The notes under the pieces are model-generated. The model did no database searches. It saw only the letters and a list, made by a program, of their open reading frames with translations, and was not told the DNA's origin. From Candidatus Nitrosotalea okcheonensis (lineage in GTDB: Archaea > Thermoproteota > Nitrososphaeria > Nitrososphaerales > Nitrosopumilaceae): 64,000 nucleotides of DNA. The DNA lies in contig NZ_LT841358.1 in the NCBI RefSeq assembly GCF_900177045.1, positions 699,073 to 763,072 on the forward strand, written 5' to 3'. The translations under genes and the position numbers were made by a program. Positions 26,295 to 35,784 of the stretch are shown piece after piece (the first letter of the stretch is position 1; every line of letters begins with the position of its first letter).

Positions 26295-26762
26295 CTATTT
26301 TGTTATTATAATCTTCCAAACAGGGTGTATCTCGTTCCAGCCATGTGGGGTATCAGTAACCCAAGCACCGATAGCACGAATTTTATCTCCTTCTTTTGGA
26401 ATTTGTACATTGGAGGAATTCTGATCTTTTGGTATTATCTCAACTACAAGCATGCCCTTTACCTGGTTGTTATTTGCATCATTTAGCAGATGTTTGTATT
26501 GAGAATCTAAATCTACATTGAACTGGTAATCCCCGTCATCCTGCTTTGATATGTCATGTACCGTTCCTGTTATGGTTTCACAAGTGGAAAGAACGTTAAA
26601 TCGTGCCTGCCTGTCTACGCCGTCCAAAACATTTCCCTGCCTGCAACTTGGGTCAGAGTTTGTCTGCAGTACAGTTTGTGGTCCAAAATAATGATAATAA
26701 CCATATATGCCTATTATAGCTACAATTACTACTGCAATTGCAGCCAAATACTTCTTTTTCAA
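26295..26762 (-). CDS. Membrane-anchored beta-domain protein, unknown
   Basis: From a TTG start giving KKKYLAAIAVVIVAIIGIYG: one N-terminal anchor, then an extracytoplasmic domain. One Cys pair (DPSCRQGN and VLSTCETITG) could form a disulfide. The later part (GTVHDISKQDDGDYQFNVDL, then DTPHGWNEIHPVWKI) looks like an OB-type beta barrel with a conserved WNEIHPV end. A longer frame to 26810 exists with another TTG. Placed between the FTR1-like permease and the CsoR-like remnant. Confidence 0.6.
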   Translation of the reverse strand: MKKKYLAAIAVVIVAIIGIYGYYHYFGPQTVLQTNSDPSCRQGNVLDGVDRQARFNVLSTCETITGTVHDISKQDDGDYQFNVDLDSQYKHLLNDANNNQVKGMLVVEIIPKDQNSSNVQIPKEGDKIRAIGAWVTDTPHGWNEIHPVWKIIITK

Positions 26763-26905
26763 AATATCGACCTTGAATTTGTTCGATTTTGCATAATAAA
26801 AATCACACAAAATTCAATATGGTCTGAAACATGCTGTAGATTATAGAATTTTAGAAACCTTATTCCTTAGTTCTATTGCAGATTTCTTTCCACTTCCATT
26901 GGTCT

Positions 26906-27099
26906 TCAGGCTTTGTGTTCGACCAGATCTTCAACTATTACTCCCAACGCACCGTCCAAAGCAGCTCTTACTGCAGTAATTTGCTGCACAATTTCTGGAT
27001 TAACTCTTCCCTCATCAATCATTTTCCTTTTATGCCTTTGACATGTCCCTCTATCCTTGCAAGTCTTCTTTCTACCTCAGGAAGTTTGTGATGTGTCAT
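26906..27099 (-). pseudogene. CsoR/RcnR-family (DUF156) metal repressor with a frameshift
   Basis: First frame: MTHHKLPEVERRLARIEGHV KGIKGK, then stop. Shifted frame: MIDEGRVNPEIVQQITAVRA followed by ALDGALGVIVEDLVEHKA. Together they give the four-helix CsoR core (RIEGxVxGIxxMI..QIxAVRxAL). The break is at an A run near 27021-27025. The copper-site Cys residues of CsoR (in 'rC' of helix 2 and 'HxxxC' of helix 2') are absent: Asn and His occupy these places, so metal specificity would differ or the gene has lost function. It precedes a P1B ATPase, the usual CsoR context. Confidence 0.65.
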
Positions 27100-27185
27100 G
27101 TTTTATTTTTCATCTCACAGTGGGATCTATCTGGTCGGATAGTTTATCCAACGTTTAAAATGGATATCCATGCCATGAGGTAGAA

Positions 27186-29225
27186 TCAAGGCTTTGCACC
27201 TGTGAATTGCTTATCAAGAATCAATCGTGCCGAGTTTACCATAAAGACAAGCTCAGAAGACACGTGGATCGCTGCTGCAAGAAGCGGATTTATGTGGCCA
27301 GTAAAAGCAAGTACAAATCCAAAGCCATCAACGCTCAACGTTCCAAAGTAGTTTTGCTTGATTGCAAAAATGGATTGTCGTGAATTTTTAATCAAGTATG
27401 GAATCTTCATCAGATCTTCTGACATCAGGACCACATCCGCAGTTTCTATGGCAACATCTGTTCCGGTCTTACCCATAGCTATTCCGATATGAGCTTTTGC
27501 AAGTGCAGGTGCATCATTTACTCCATCTCCAACCATTACAACCATCTTGTCTTTGCCATGTGTTTTTACAATATCTTCGATCTTTGAGACCTTGTCTTGT
27601 GGAAGCAACTCTGCATAATACTCATCAATGCCAACTTCTTCTGCAATTCTTTTTGCTATCTTCTCATTGTCGCCAGTTAACATTACAACTTTGATATTCA
27701 TTTTTTTGATCTTGTTGATTGCTTCTTTTGCATCATCTCTTAGAGAATCCTCAAAAAATAGTGCTCCAACAAGTTGTCGGTCTATTGCAAGAAACGTGGC
27801 AGTAAGTGCAAACTGTAAAAGATTAACATCTTGCTGTCTTACAATCTGTAAAGTATGACCTGCGTTATCCTTGTATTCATTTACCAAATATTGAAACGAA
27901 CTTCTTTTTGATTTCAATAATTCTGACATTCTCTGGGACGCATGTTCTGTATCGCCATCATTGATCACCTTGTCTATAAATTCAAGATTACCAAGGCTGA
28001 TTTGTTGTTGATTGAATATCCTTCTTACTCCCCCTCCTACTGTAACCATGTTGGAAACAGTAGAACGCTCATTTGAAATCAGTATCCCTTCCTGAATTGC
28101 TCTCTCCTCCACTGCTCTTGCAAGGGGATGATTGATGTTTTTCTCAATCGTGGCTGCATATTCAAGTATCTTTTTGGGTGTCTCGGAGGGATCCAGAGAG
28201 ACTACCTGAGAAACGACAGGCTTGCCGTGGGTTAACGTGCCTGTCTTGTCAAAGACCACTATTCCAGCACGGCTTAGATTCTCAATCTGAAGGCCCCCTT
28301 TGATGACAATTCCGCGCTTTGAGATTTTGCCTATTGTAGCAAGCAATGCTATCGGAGTTCCAACTGCTAGACCGCATGCACCTGCCACAATAATTACTGA
28401 AAGTGTTGATACGATGTTTTGTGTTACAAGATATGTTACAACAGATAGTCCTATTGCAAACTGGATAAGTCGAGTAGCCATTTTATCGCTTAATTTTTGT
28501 ATCGGAGCCTTTGATGCCTCAGCTTCCTCTACAAGCTGTATTATTTTTGCAAAGGTTGTGTCTGTGGACTTCTTTTCACATCGAATTTCCAACTGTTGTG
28601 TCAAATTTATCGTTCCCGCAAATACGTGGTCTCCGATCTTCTTTTCAACTGGAAGGCTTTCTCCGGTTATGCTAGACTGATCAATTGTGGATGAGCCTGA
28701 AATTATTACACCGTCAACTGGTATTACGTCTCCTTCTCTTACAATTATTATGTTTCCAACATTTACCTGTTCTATCTCAAGTGATTGTGTTTGGCCGTCA
28801 TCGTTTTTGACAAGCGCTTTTCTTGGGGCTAAACTGTATAGCTTCTCAATGTTTTTTCTCCCTTTTTTCACAATAAAGCCTTCAATAAATTCCGACATTA
28901 TTGCAAAGAATGTAACAACTATTGCAGGAAGAAATTGAAACAAAGCTAATGAGGCAATTATTGCTATGACCATGGAAAGTTCCATGTTTACACGACCATT
29001 TCTTAGCGCGCCCAGTGATTCTTTGAAGAGCGGATAACCGCCAATCATCACCGTGATTGTAATGACGATTTTTCCAATCCAATCAGGCTGTATGATCTGT
29101 AGCCATGCGATAAATATCATAACTAGTCCGATTCCAACTATGCGTAGAATTTCTATCCGTTTATCATCTGGTTCCTCAGCTAACTCGTGTGCCTTTTTGG
29201 GATCGTATTCACAGGCTCCAGACAT
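27186..29225 (-). CDS. P1B-type heavy-metal ATPase with altered CPC motif
   Basis: 679 aa. A-domain TGES (SSITGESLPVEKK), phosphorylation DKTGTLTHGKP, N-domain HP (NHPLARAVEERA) and P-domain hinge MVGDGVNDAPALAKAHIG are all intact. In TM6, where P1B pumps have CPC, SPC or TPC, the sequence is VAGACGLAVGTPIALLAT: only the last Cys remains and the invariant Pro is Ala. No N-terminal HMA domain; the N-terminus is short with one Cys (SGACEYDP). Metal could be Zn2+, Co2+, Cu+ or another ion. Flanked by a CsoR-like remnant and a CDF exporter. Confidence 0.88.
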   Translation of the reverse strand: MSGACEYDPKKAHELAEEPDDKRIEILRIVGIGLVMIFIAWLQIIQPDWIGKIVITITVMIGGYPLFKESLGALRNGRVNMELSMVIAIIASLALFQFLPAIVVTFFAIMSEFIEGFIVKKGRKNIEKLYSLAPRKALVKNDDGQTQSLEIEQVNVGNIIIVREGDVIPVDGVIISGSSTIDQSSITGESLPVEKKIGDHVFAGTINLTQQLEIRCEKKSTDTTFAKIIQLVEEAEASKAPIQKLSDKMATRLIQFAIGLSVVTYLVTQNIVSTLSVIIVAGACGLAVGTPIALLATIGKISKRGIVIKGGLQIENLSRAGIVVFDKTGTLTHGKPVVSQVVSLDPSETPKKILEYAATIEKNINHPLARAVEERAIQEGILISNERSTVSNMVTVGGGVRRIFNQQQISLGNLEFIDKVINDGDTEHASQRMSELLKSKRSSFQYLVNEYKDNAGHTLQIVRQQDVNLLQFALTATFLAIDRQLVGALFFEDSLRDDAKEAINKIKKMNIKVVMLTGDNEKIAKRIAEEVGIDEYYAELLPQDKVSKIEDIVKTHGKDKMVVMVGDGVNDAPALAKAHIGIAMGKTGTDVAIETADVVLMSEDLMKIPYLIKNSRQSIFAIKQNYFGTLSVDGFGFVLAFTGHINPLLAAAIHVSSELVFMVNSARLILDKQFTGAKP

Positions 29226-29293
29226 ACATATCCTCTGGAGGAGGATGGGATATATTGTTTTCTGGCTATAATTTTTGGAATAAACACAGGAAT

Positions 29294-30178
29294 TTATTTA
29301 TCTAAATTAATCAGATCATCATCGTTTTCAATCTGTATCGTACAGTGATTAATCCCGAATTTTTCCCTCATCAGTACATTAATTTTTTTCAAGATCGAGT
29401 TTGCTCTGCCCATGTGTTGATGCTTTACCTTGATATGAGCTGACATGGCAACAACATTGGACGTCAGAGTCCAGATGTGAAGATCGTGTATTTCCGTAAT
29501 CTCCTCAAATTTGTGAATTTCTTTTGCAACATCATCTGCCTTTATCTCATGAGGTGTCCCCTCCATGAAGATGTGGAAGCACTCCTTGCACAGAGATATT
29601 CCAGATCGCAGTATCAATCCTGCAATCCCAATGCTGATTATTACATCGATTATCGCGTTTGGTATGAACATCATCAACACTGCACCACCAATCACAGCTA
29701 CTGTAGATATCAGGTCGCCCAGAACGTGTGCATACGAGCCTTTGACGTTCAGGTTGGACTTGCTCTCCTTTTTCAGGAGAAGAGCCGTTACTACGTTTGC
29801 TACGAGTCCTATTGCCGCAAAAATCAGGACTGTCGTAATGTCAACCTTGTGTGTACTGAGAAATCGTGAGTAGGCCTCATAGAAAATCCATCCAGTAATT
29901 GCAATCAGGGATACGCCGTTTGCAAGTGCGGCAAATATCTCTATTCTGTGGAACCCGAAGCTCATTGTTGAAGAATGCGGCCTTTGCGCAACCCTGAAGG
30001 CTATGAAAGTCAGCCCTATTGCAAGAAAATCTGTCAGTATGTGAAACGAGTCTGAAAGAAGGGCGAGGCTGTTGCTCACCAGTCCTCCGACTAGCTCTAC
30101 CACGAATATTCCGACTGTAATTACAAATGCAATCCCAAGTTTCTTTTCAACCTGCATACCCTCATGAGAATGGTTCAA
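29294..30178 (-). CDS. Cation diffusion facilitator, CzcD/ZitB-like exporter
   Basis: 294 aa, six membrane helices. The metal site shows as LLSDSFHILTD (TM2, HxxxD) and HVLGDLISTV (TM5, HxxxD), the Zn2+ pattern of CDF proteins. The cytoplasmic C-terminal domain (about 210-290) has IHDLHIWTLTSNVVAMSAHI, the dimer ferredoxin-like fold. His-rich N-terminus MNHSHEG. Exports Zn2+ or similar by H+ antiport. Downstream of it on the same strand is the P1B ATPase (68-base gap), so both probably serve metal efflux. Confidence 0.92.
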   Translation of the reverse strand: MNHSHEGMQVEKKLGIAFVITVGIFVVELVGGLVSNSLALLSDSFHILTDFLAIGLTFIAFRVAQRPHSSTMSFGFHRIEIFAALANGVSLIAITGWIFYEAYSRFLSTHKVDITTVLIFAAIGLVANVVTALLLKKESKSNLNVKGSYAHVLGDLISTVAVIGGAVLMMFIPNAIIDVIISIGIAGLILRSGISLCKECFHIFMEGTPHEIKADDVAKEIHKFEEITEIHDLHIWTLTSNVVAMSAHIKVKHQHMGRANSILKKINVLMREKFGINHCTIQIENDDDLINLDK

Positions 30179-30373
30179 ATCGTCTTCACTCTGGCATGTT
30201 GCATCATATGTTATTAACGTCGTGCTAGAAATTTATGCTCTTTTTAATAATTGTTAATAACAGAACGATATTTTCTTAACATATCTAGGTTATGATAGCA
30301 TATTTTTCCATCTGCCAAAACCTGACTCCTTGACAGGCCCAAGTTCGTAACATCTTTTGCGTATGGTTCCAAT

Positions 30374-30398
30374 GGTTCCCGCCATAACAGTTGTGGTG
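30374..30398 (+). repeat. Intergenic repeat, copy B
   Basis: GGTTCCCGCC-ATAACAG-TTGTGGTG; 22 of 25 identical to copy C. First of three related copies in the 512-bp gene-free gap right of the metal cluster. Confidence 0.55.
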
Positions 30399-30445
30399 AG
30401 CTCTTTTGAATTCGTCAATTTACTAAAAAAATCTACGGGTCCGAT

Positions 30446-30470
30446 GGTTACCGCCAGAACAGTTGTAGTG
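30446..30470 (+). repeat. Intergenic repeat, copy C
   Basis: GGTTACCGCC-AGAACAG-TTGTAGTG with GGGTCC on both outer sides (about 30438 and 30470). Confidence 0.6.
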
Positions 30471-30487
30471 GGTCCTGCAAAAACAAG

Positions 30488-30514
30488 GCCCGTGAAAACA
30501 GTTTTAGCTGGCCC
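30488..30514 (+). repeat. Intergenic repeat, shorter copy D
   Basis: GGCCCGTGAAAACAG then TTTTAGCTGGCCC: shares the AACAGTT-TAG core and the GGCC-type flanks with copy C but lacks the ACCGCC part. Coordinates good to about two bases. Confidence 0.4.
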
Positions 30515-30690
30515 GTGGGTTTTCTAGCTCCAGAGGATTTGGATTCAAGGTTTTGTCAGAAAAAATTAGTACAAAATGGGCAGTAATCTTATAGGAGTAG
30601 CTACAAAACTCCTTTTCCTTAATTTTTTCTAATTTCTTTAACTCTCATGTTTGAATGATTTTGAATGATTTTTGTTAAATGTTTTATCTA

Positions 30691-32226
30691 TTATTTTACA
30701 ATAAAAAAGATTTGGCCCAAATCCATGTCTTGATAGTTTCCGCTCACAACATATTTTCCAGAAGGATAAGAATTATCCAGAGTTATCGACGTACTAAAAC
30801 TGCCACTGTCAGTTACATCCGCATTTACTCGTACTTTGGTATTATCTGGTTTTACTATTGTCAGAACCACATATCCTCCAACGGGATTACCTACTGTTCC
30901 AGATATAGTTTCTACTAGAGGTCTGTTCATTGTTAACTTTGCATCATGATATTTTACCATTACAGTATATGATTTATCATTGTAAGAAAATATTGCTGAT
31001 GTGTCTCTAGGTGCATTGTCGGCAATCTTCACATCTGCAATTCCGCCATCATCGTAATTAGCAAAGATGCCGACATTTGGTTGAATTTCTCTGGTGGTAA
31101 AAGGTCCAGAGAGTCCACTAATTGAATTGGTACGCATAAGTCCATTATTGTCTTTAAACAAGGTTTGAATTCCATTACTTTGGGATTCTGTAATAACCAC
31201 TCCTTGAGGAAGATATCCTGTTAATGCGCCATTATGATTGAACATAAGAGCAGTCAAATTCCCAATAAGATTTTGCATTGCCAGTGTACCGTCTGCATCT
31301 GGCTTGCCATTTCTGTCAAATGCCATGTAATACAACGTGTTATTAATTGGAGAGATACCCCAAGTCCAAGAGTCTTCAGAGGTTGGATCAATGTTAAGTT
31401 GTGGATCAATCAAGTCGCCCTGAATTTCTGCACCTGGAGGAAAATCGGGCCTATTGGAATACGCATTAATCATGTTAGACGGAATTTTGTCAAAGATCAA
31501 GGCGACTATTTGATCACCACCTGCTTTTTGATAATCAACTGTGACTGGAGTTGGAATTGATGAGAAGTCATACAATTGGATTACGGGCCATATATTTTCC
31601 TCAATAGCATTAGCTGCAAAACCATTTGGATTCATGTTAAGAGTTTTATTTTGTCTTATCACATGTTCCATTTGGTTTGCAGTGAGCATTCCTTGTATGT
31701 TTGTGCATAGAGGAAGATTTGATGGACTAATTTTTGTACCTCCATTATTGGTGTCATTGATTGAACCAAATCCTCCTCTAGCAATCGTAAATCCCACAGT
31801 ATCCGAATAGACAAGACCAGATTTTGGTGAGAATGAACTATTTGGTGCACAGAAACCGCCAAAATTCAGCCCTTTACCAGTAATTACGGCAGTGTTAGCA
31901 GCAGCAATCGCTTGATTTCTATCAGCAAAGTACGCATACCAATTTCCATCTGTTGTTTGAGCCATTCTTAATCTCTTGCCATTGACAGTTACTATTGGTT
32001 CACCGTAGGCCTGATCTAATCTGTTTATGCCAGGATCATTTACACTCACTTCAATTACTTGCGGACCTGCAAAATAATTTTTAAACAAAGAATTTTCTGT
32101 AGATACATACAAGTTGGGATTTGATGACATATGTTGAGTTGGTTCATACGATGGAAGAAGTGGTTCCATTGCGTAAGCCTGTGACATGGCAATGATTTCC
32201 ATGACAATGTTAACTGTTAACAACAT
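30691..32226 (-). CDS. Large secreted beta-rich protein
   Basis: About 511 aa from an ATG giving a short signal peptide (MLLTVNIVMEIIAMSQAYA). Body rich in Asn, Gly, Thr and Ser. An N-terminal domain carries IEVSVNDPGINRLDQAYGEP (Ig-like strand pattern with DPGIN). A C-terminal Ig/PKD-like unit reads VETISGTVGNPVGGYVVLTI ending GQIFFIVK. Similar DP-x-x-N and Ig-like modules occur in thaumarchaeal S-layer and surface proteins, so a cell-envelope role is likely; an enzyme activity is not evident. Confidence 0.65.
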   Translation of the reverse strand: MLLTVNIVMEIIAMSQAYAMEPLLPSYEPTQHMSSNPNLYVSTENSLFKNYFAGPQVIEVSVNDPGINRLDQAYGEPIVTVNGKRLRMAQTTDGNWYAYFADRNQAIAAANTAVITGKGLNFGGFCAPNSSFSPKSGLVYSDTVGFTIARGGFGSINDTNNGGTKISPSNLPLCTNIQGMLTANQMEHVIRQNKTLNMNPNGFAANAIEENIWPVIQLYDFSSIPTPVTVDYQKAGGDQIVALIFDKIPSNMINAYSNRPDFPPGAEIQGDLIDPQLNIDPTSEDSWTWGISPINNTLYYMAFDRNGKPDADGTLAMQNLIGNLTALMFNHNGALTGYLPQGVVITESQSNGIQTLFKDNNGLMRTNSISGLSGPFTTREIQPNVGIFANYDDGGIADVKIADNAPRDTSAIFSYNDKSYTVMVKYHDAKLTMNRPLVETISGTVGNPVGGYVVLTIVKPDNTKVRVNADVTDSGSFSTSITLDNSYPSGKYVVSGNYQDMDLGQIFFIVK

Positions 32227-32473
32227 TATATTAAACTTGGAAAAATAATCTTTGCATTTACATTTTTCTGTTCTGGCACAATATGAAAACTGTAGTAGGA
32301 TCTTATGGCAAAATGATACCATATCTATTTTATGCTTAATTTCTGATTATATTTAAGAAATTTCTTAATTTTTTATGCTGTATCAAACTGGTAAATTTCT
32401 GTGATTTGATCTTTTTCAATGTATTATGATACTGGTTTTGATGATTGATTATGATGAACTTTGTTGCCTATTC

Positions 32474-34162
32474 TCATGCATTCCAGTTAGCAGGAATAGT
32501 AAACGCAAAAGTAGCCCCCTTTCCTCCCATGTTGTTTTCAGTCCACATGTTACCACCATGAGCTTCAACAATGTTTTTAGAAATGAACAATCCTAGACCT
32601 GTTCCTGTCTCAGATTTTATTGCAAACTTGGTGAACAGTTGTGATAATACATCATTGTTTATTCCTGTACCAGTATCTTTTACCTTTACCAAAACATTAT
32701 CATCAATCCTTTCAACAGAAATGGTAATTACTCCTTTATCCGTGAACTTGAGTGCATTGTGAAACAAATTCATTATGATTTGAGTTAATCGTGCTCTATC
32801 TGCAGTGACAAAGATGTCTTTTTTTGCTTCAAATTTCAACTCAACATCTTTTTCCTTGTAATTGGAATGTAGGTGGTAATTAAAGTCCTGAAAGAGGTCG
32901 TAGATTAGATCTTTTATGTTAAATTGTTCTTTGTTAATTTTTAGTGTATTACTTTCTATTCTAGTAACATCCAAGATATTCTCGGCTACTCTTTGAAGTC
33001 TTTTTCCACTTTTAATGATTACATCTATCAAGTTAGTTTGTGATGAGATGTCTCCTTTTTTGTCTCGAAGAGATTCTGCCAAGCCTATGATTGGCTGTAT
33101 TGGAGTTCGCAATTCATGTGCTGCCACATTGATGAATTCTTTTTGCATTTTGTCCTGCACTTCCAATTTTTTATTTAATTTTTCCAATTCCTCAAATTGT
33201 TCTCTTAGGCGTGCCTCTCGTTCTTGAAGGTTCAATCTGGCTTTGTGTATCTCAGTCAAGTCTGTCAGTGCTACAGTTCTTCCAATCAAAATTCCGTGTT
33301 CGTCAAATAGACTTGTTCCTGTTAATAGCGTGGGGAAAATAATTCCATCCTTTCTTTTCATCCAAATTTCTATGCGTGAAATTTGTTGGGTTTTCTTCCA
33401 TTTTTTCAGGTCATTTCTCATATCTTCTATACTTCTTTCTGCAGTATGATCAAATATGGACATCCCAATAGCTTCTTCTTTTGTATAGCCTAGTGATTTG
33501 GCATATGCTTCATTGCAGTCAGTCAGGATTCCATCAGTTGTAATACTTCGTAACAAACTAGGAGATTTTTCATAGAGGTTTTTGTATTTTTTTTCAGTCG
33601 ATGATAGTTGTAGGTTAGATTGCTGCAACCTTTTGTTTGATTCTTTTATGTTTTCATGCAGTTCTAGTTCGGCCCAGAGACTTTCAAATATGAAGACATG
33701 CGAAAGAACAATTGGATTGCTACTAGAGTACGTAGTAAGACCCATTGCTTCATAAGATGTTTCTTTTGAATCATCCTTTAATTCCGCTATTAAGGAACAA
33801 ATTCTATCTACTATTAGAATTGATATTTTACTTTGAAGAGTAGATTCGATAAACTGGATATGGAGTTTGCCAGGTTCTTTATTTATTCTGTCAGATAATT
33901 CTCTTATCGCATTGTCTGTGGGAACAAGAATTCTTATCGATACATCTTTTTCTTTTGCTACTTTTTTTAGCAAATCTAACAATCCTGTCTTCTCCTGACG
34001 GCGAAATGCGTTGGCAGTAGAAAGCATCACAAGGATTTCTGTCTTGGCCGATTCTATAAGATCAATTGCAACTTTTAGTGCCTTGCGTGGATTTACAATA
34101 GTTTCCATCACATGCGGTGTTACTTCGGTTTGGTTAATTCTAAATTCAGTATCAATTTCCAT
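32474..34162 (-). CDS. PAS histidine kinase with N-terminal TrmB/PLD-like sensor
   Basis: About 562 aa. Residues 1-185 resemble the effector part of TrmB-type or phospholipase-D-like domains (NPRKALKVAIDLIESAKTEI and SIRILVPTDNAIRELSDRIN). One PAS at about 205-315 (YEKSPSLLRSITTDG) is close in sequence to the PAS units of the kinase at 6516. HisKA H in FINVAAHELRTPIQP; HATPase NLFHNALKFTD, DTGTGINN, TGTGLGLFIS. The ATG lies 11 bases inside the end of the upstream cyclase-REC gene, so the two are translationally coupled and likely one pathway. Confidence 0.88.
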   Translation of the reverse strand: MEIDTEFRINQTEVTPHVMETIVNPRKALKVAIDLIESAKTEILVMLSTANAFRRQEKTGLLDLLKKVAKEKDVSIRILVPTDNAIRELSDRINKEPGKLHIQFIESTLQSKISILIVDRICSLIAELKDDSKETSYEAMGLTTYSSSNPIVLSHVFIFESLWAELELHENIKESNKRLQQSNLQLSSTEKKYKNLYEKSPSLLRSITTDGILTDCNEAYAKSLGYTKEEAIGMSIFDHTAERSIEDMRNDLKKWKKTQQISRIEIWMKRKDGIIFPTLLTGTSLFDEHGILIGRTVALTDLTEIHKARLNLQEREARLREQFEELEKLNKKLEVQDKMQKEFINVAAHELRTPIQPIIGLAESLRDKKGDISSQTNLIDVIIKSGKRLQRVAENILDVTRIESNTLKINKEQFNIKDLIYDLFQDFNYHLHSNYKEKDVELKFEAKKDIFVTADRARLTQIIMNLFHNALKFTDKGVITISVERIDDNVLVKVKDTGTGINNDVLSQLFTKFAIKSETGTGLGLFISKNIVEAHGGNMWTENNMGGKGATFAFTIPANWNA

Positions 34163-35270
34163 GTTGACCAAGAGTTGTTTTTACTACCTCGACAAAATCT
34201 TCCTTGCTTATGGGCTTTCTCAATATCTGGCTTTTTTTTACTCCTGGTAACACACTTGCAATCTCTTCGATCCCATCAAGTGCAGATACAAAGAGTATTT
34301 TGACGGATAGTGATAATTCTCTGAGTCTATTGTAGAGTTCTAGGCCATTGACAGGTGACATCCTTACGTCTGATATTACCAAGTCATAATGGGAAGGATT
34401 GACTGTAACAAAACTACGGAGGGCCTCATCCCCATTTTTAAACATGTCAACTGCATAATTTTCATCGCTCAAAATTGTGTTGAAAGTAGTCAGAGTCTCC
34501 AAGTCATCATCAACTAACATAATGTTAATTTCAGATTTGTTTTTTTGATCTTGACTCAAATTTACTTTTGAGTTTTGTAGTGTACAAAGTCTTGATTCCC
34601 GTTTAAACGGATTTACAGGATTTGGTTTTTCTACTCTCAAGATGTACACAGGGTAAGGGAATTTGAGACCGGATGAATATGTACCTAATTCAGTCAAGCG
34701 GTACTCTTGTTTATCAAGGTGTAAGTATCGCAACACTTGATACAAATCACCACCAAGTGTAATGCTGTTTGTAGGTGTAAATGAATTAATTTTAGAACAC
34801 ATGTTCATTGTTGCACCAAAAAGATCATCTTCCTTTGAACTTAGGGATTTTGCGACTTCTACTTTTCCATAATCTGCACTAATTCTATAGTTAATGGCTG
34901 GTAAACCTTCTTGATATAGTTTAGTGTTAACTATTGGTCTGGCATCTATCAGTGCAAGTAAACAATCAAGGATATCTTTCCATGCATCTTTGTTTGTGGA
35001 ATCTTGCGATTCTGGAAAATAAAATATTAACGAATCCCCCACATTTTTCACTATTTTGGCACCAAAGCTTCTAACTATTGCCGCCATGGAGTTTAAAAAT
35101 AGTGAGTAGTATTTCCTTACTTTTGCAGTGTCATAAATGCAAGCTACCTCTTTGGTAGAACTTACCATGTCTACATAACAAACGCAGTAATTTCCCGATG
35201 ATGAAAAGCATACTTCTTCGTATGGAATATTGGAAAGAAAATCTGAATCTTGGGCATTATTATTGTTCAT
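34152..35270 (-). CDS. Class III nucleotidyl cyclase domain fused to a response-regulator receiver
   Basis: 372 aa. Residues about 18-215: cyclase homology domain with both metal-binding Asp (YVDMVSSTK and KNVGDSLIFYF). The transition-state Arg position is Lys (TMNMCSKIN), so activity may be reduced or changed. Residues about 248-368: REC domain with INIMLVDDDLETL, phospho-acceptor VISDVRMSPVNG, and ILRKPIS (conserved Lys). The order cyclase-then-REC is less common than REC first. The downstream histidine kinase overlaps and is the likely phosphodonor. Confidence 0.82.
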   Translation of the reverse strand: MNNNNAQDSDFLSNIPYEEVCFSSSGNYCVCYVDMVSSTKEVACIYDTAKVRKYYSLFLNSMAAIVRSFGAKIVKNVGDSLIFYFPESQDSTNKDAWKDILDCLLALIDARPIVNTKLYQEGLPAINYRISADYGKVEVAKSLSSKEDDLFGATMNMCSKINSFTPTNSITLGGDLYQVLRYLHLDKQEYRLTELGTYSSGLKFPYPVYILRVEKPNPVNPFKRESRLCTLQNSKVNLSQDQKNKSEINIMLVDDDLETLTTFNTILSDENYAVDMFKNGDEALRSFVTVNPSHYDLVISDVRMSPVNGLELYNRLRELSLSVKILFVSALDGIEEIASVLPGVKKSQILRKPISKEDFVEVVKTTLGQHGN

Positions 35271-35784
35271 TTCTTATATCCAAAGTAATAGAAGTAATAG
35301 GAAATAATGTATGGTTAGCTGAAATTACAAGTATTAAGCTGATTTGGTAAGCAGGTTTAGAATAATCCTGTATGCATGTAATTAATATATTAGCGATCCT
35401 ATGTGATGACAATTTTTGATCAATAGAATTATGTATAAACCATATTTAATATGCCACCACTGAGATACACGAACTTGCACGAATTTTATGAATTTAAATA
35501 CATATCATACTGTTTGCTCTGAAGACATGTAAACTTCCTTCCCTAATTTTTATTCTAATGCTCCAAACTAGTATGTTGACAATCTGTACAAAAGGACATA
35601 TGTACGGTACATACGCACCCGAATCTAATAAACAAATTCTTGGCTATTGTAAATGGTTTTAGATGGTTCTCAAAGGAAAACAAAACCACTATAACATAAA
35701 TTCCTAAAGGGCTATTGATTTATCAATCAAGGTTAAAGATTCAAAAATCATTCTAAATAATGTGGGGAGATGTATTCTTATTTG
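35271..35784. other. Gene-free stretch left of the IS
   Basis: 514 bases, AT-rich, no convincing frame, tRNA or repeat. It probably holds the promoter of the cyclase operon near 35280-35340 and neutral DNA. Confidence 0.5.
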
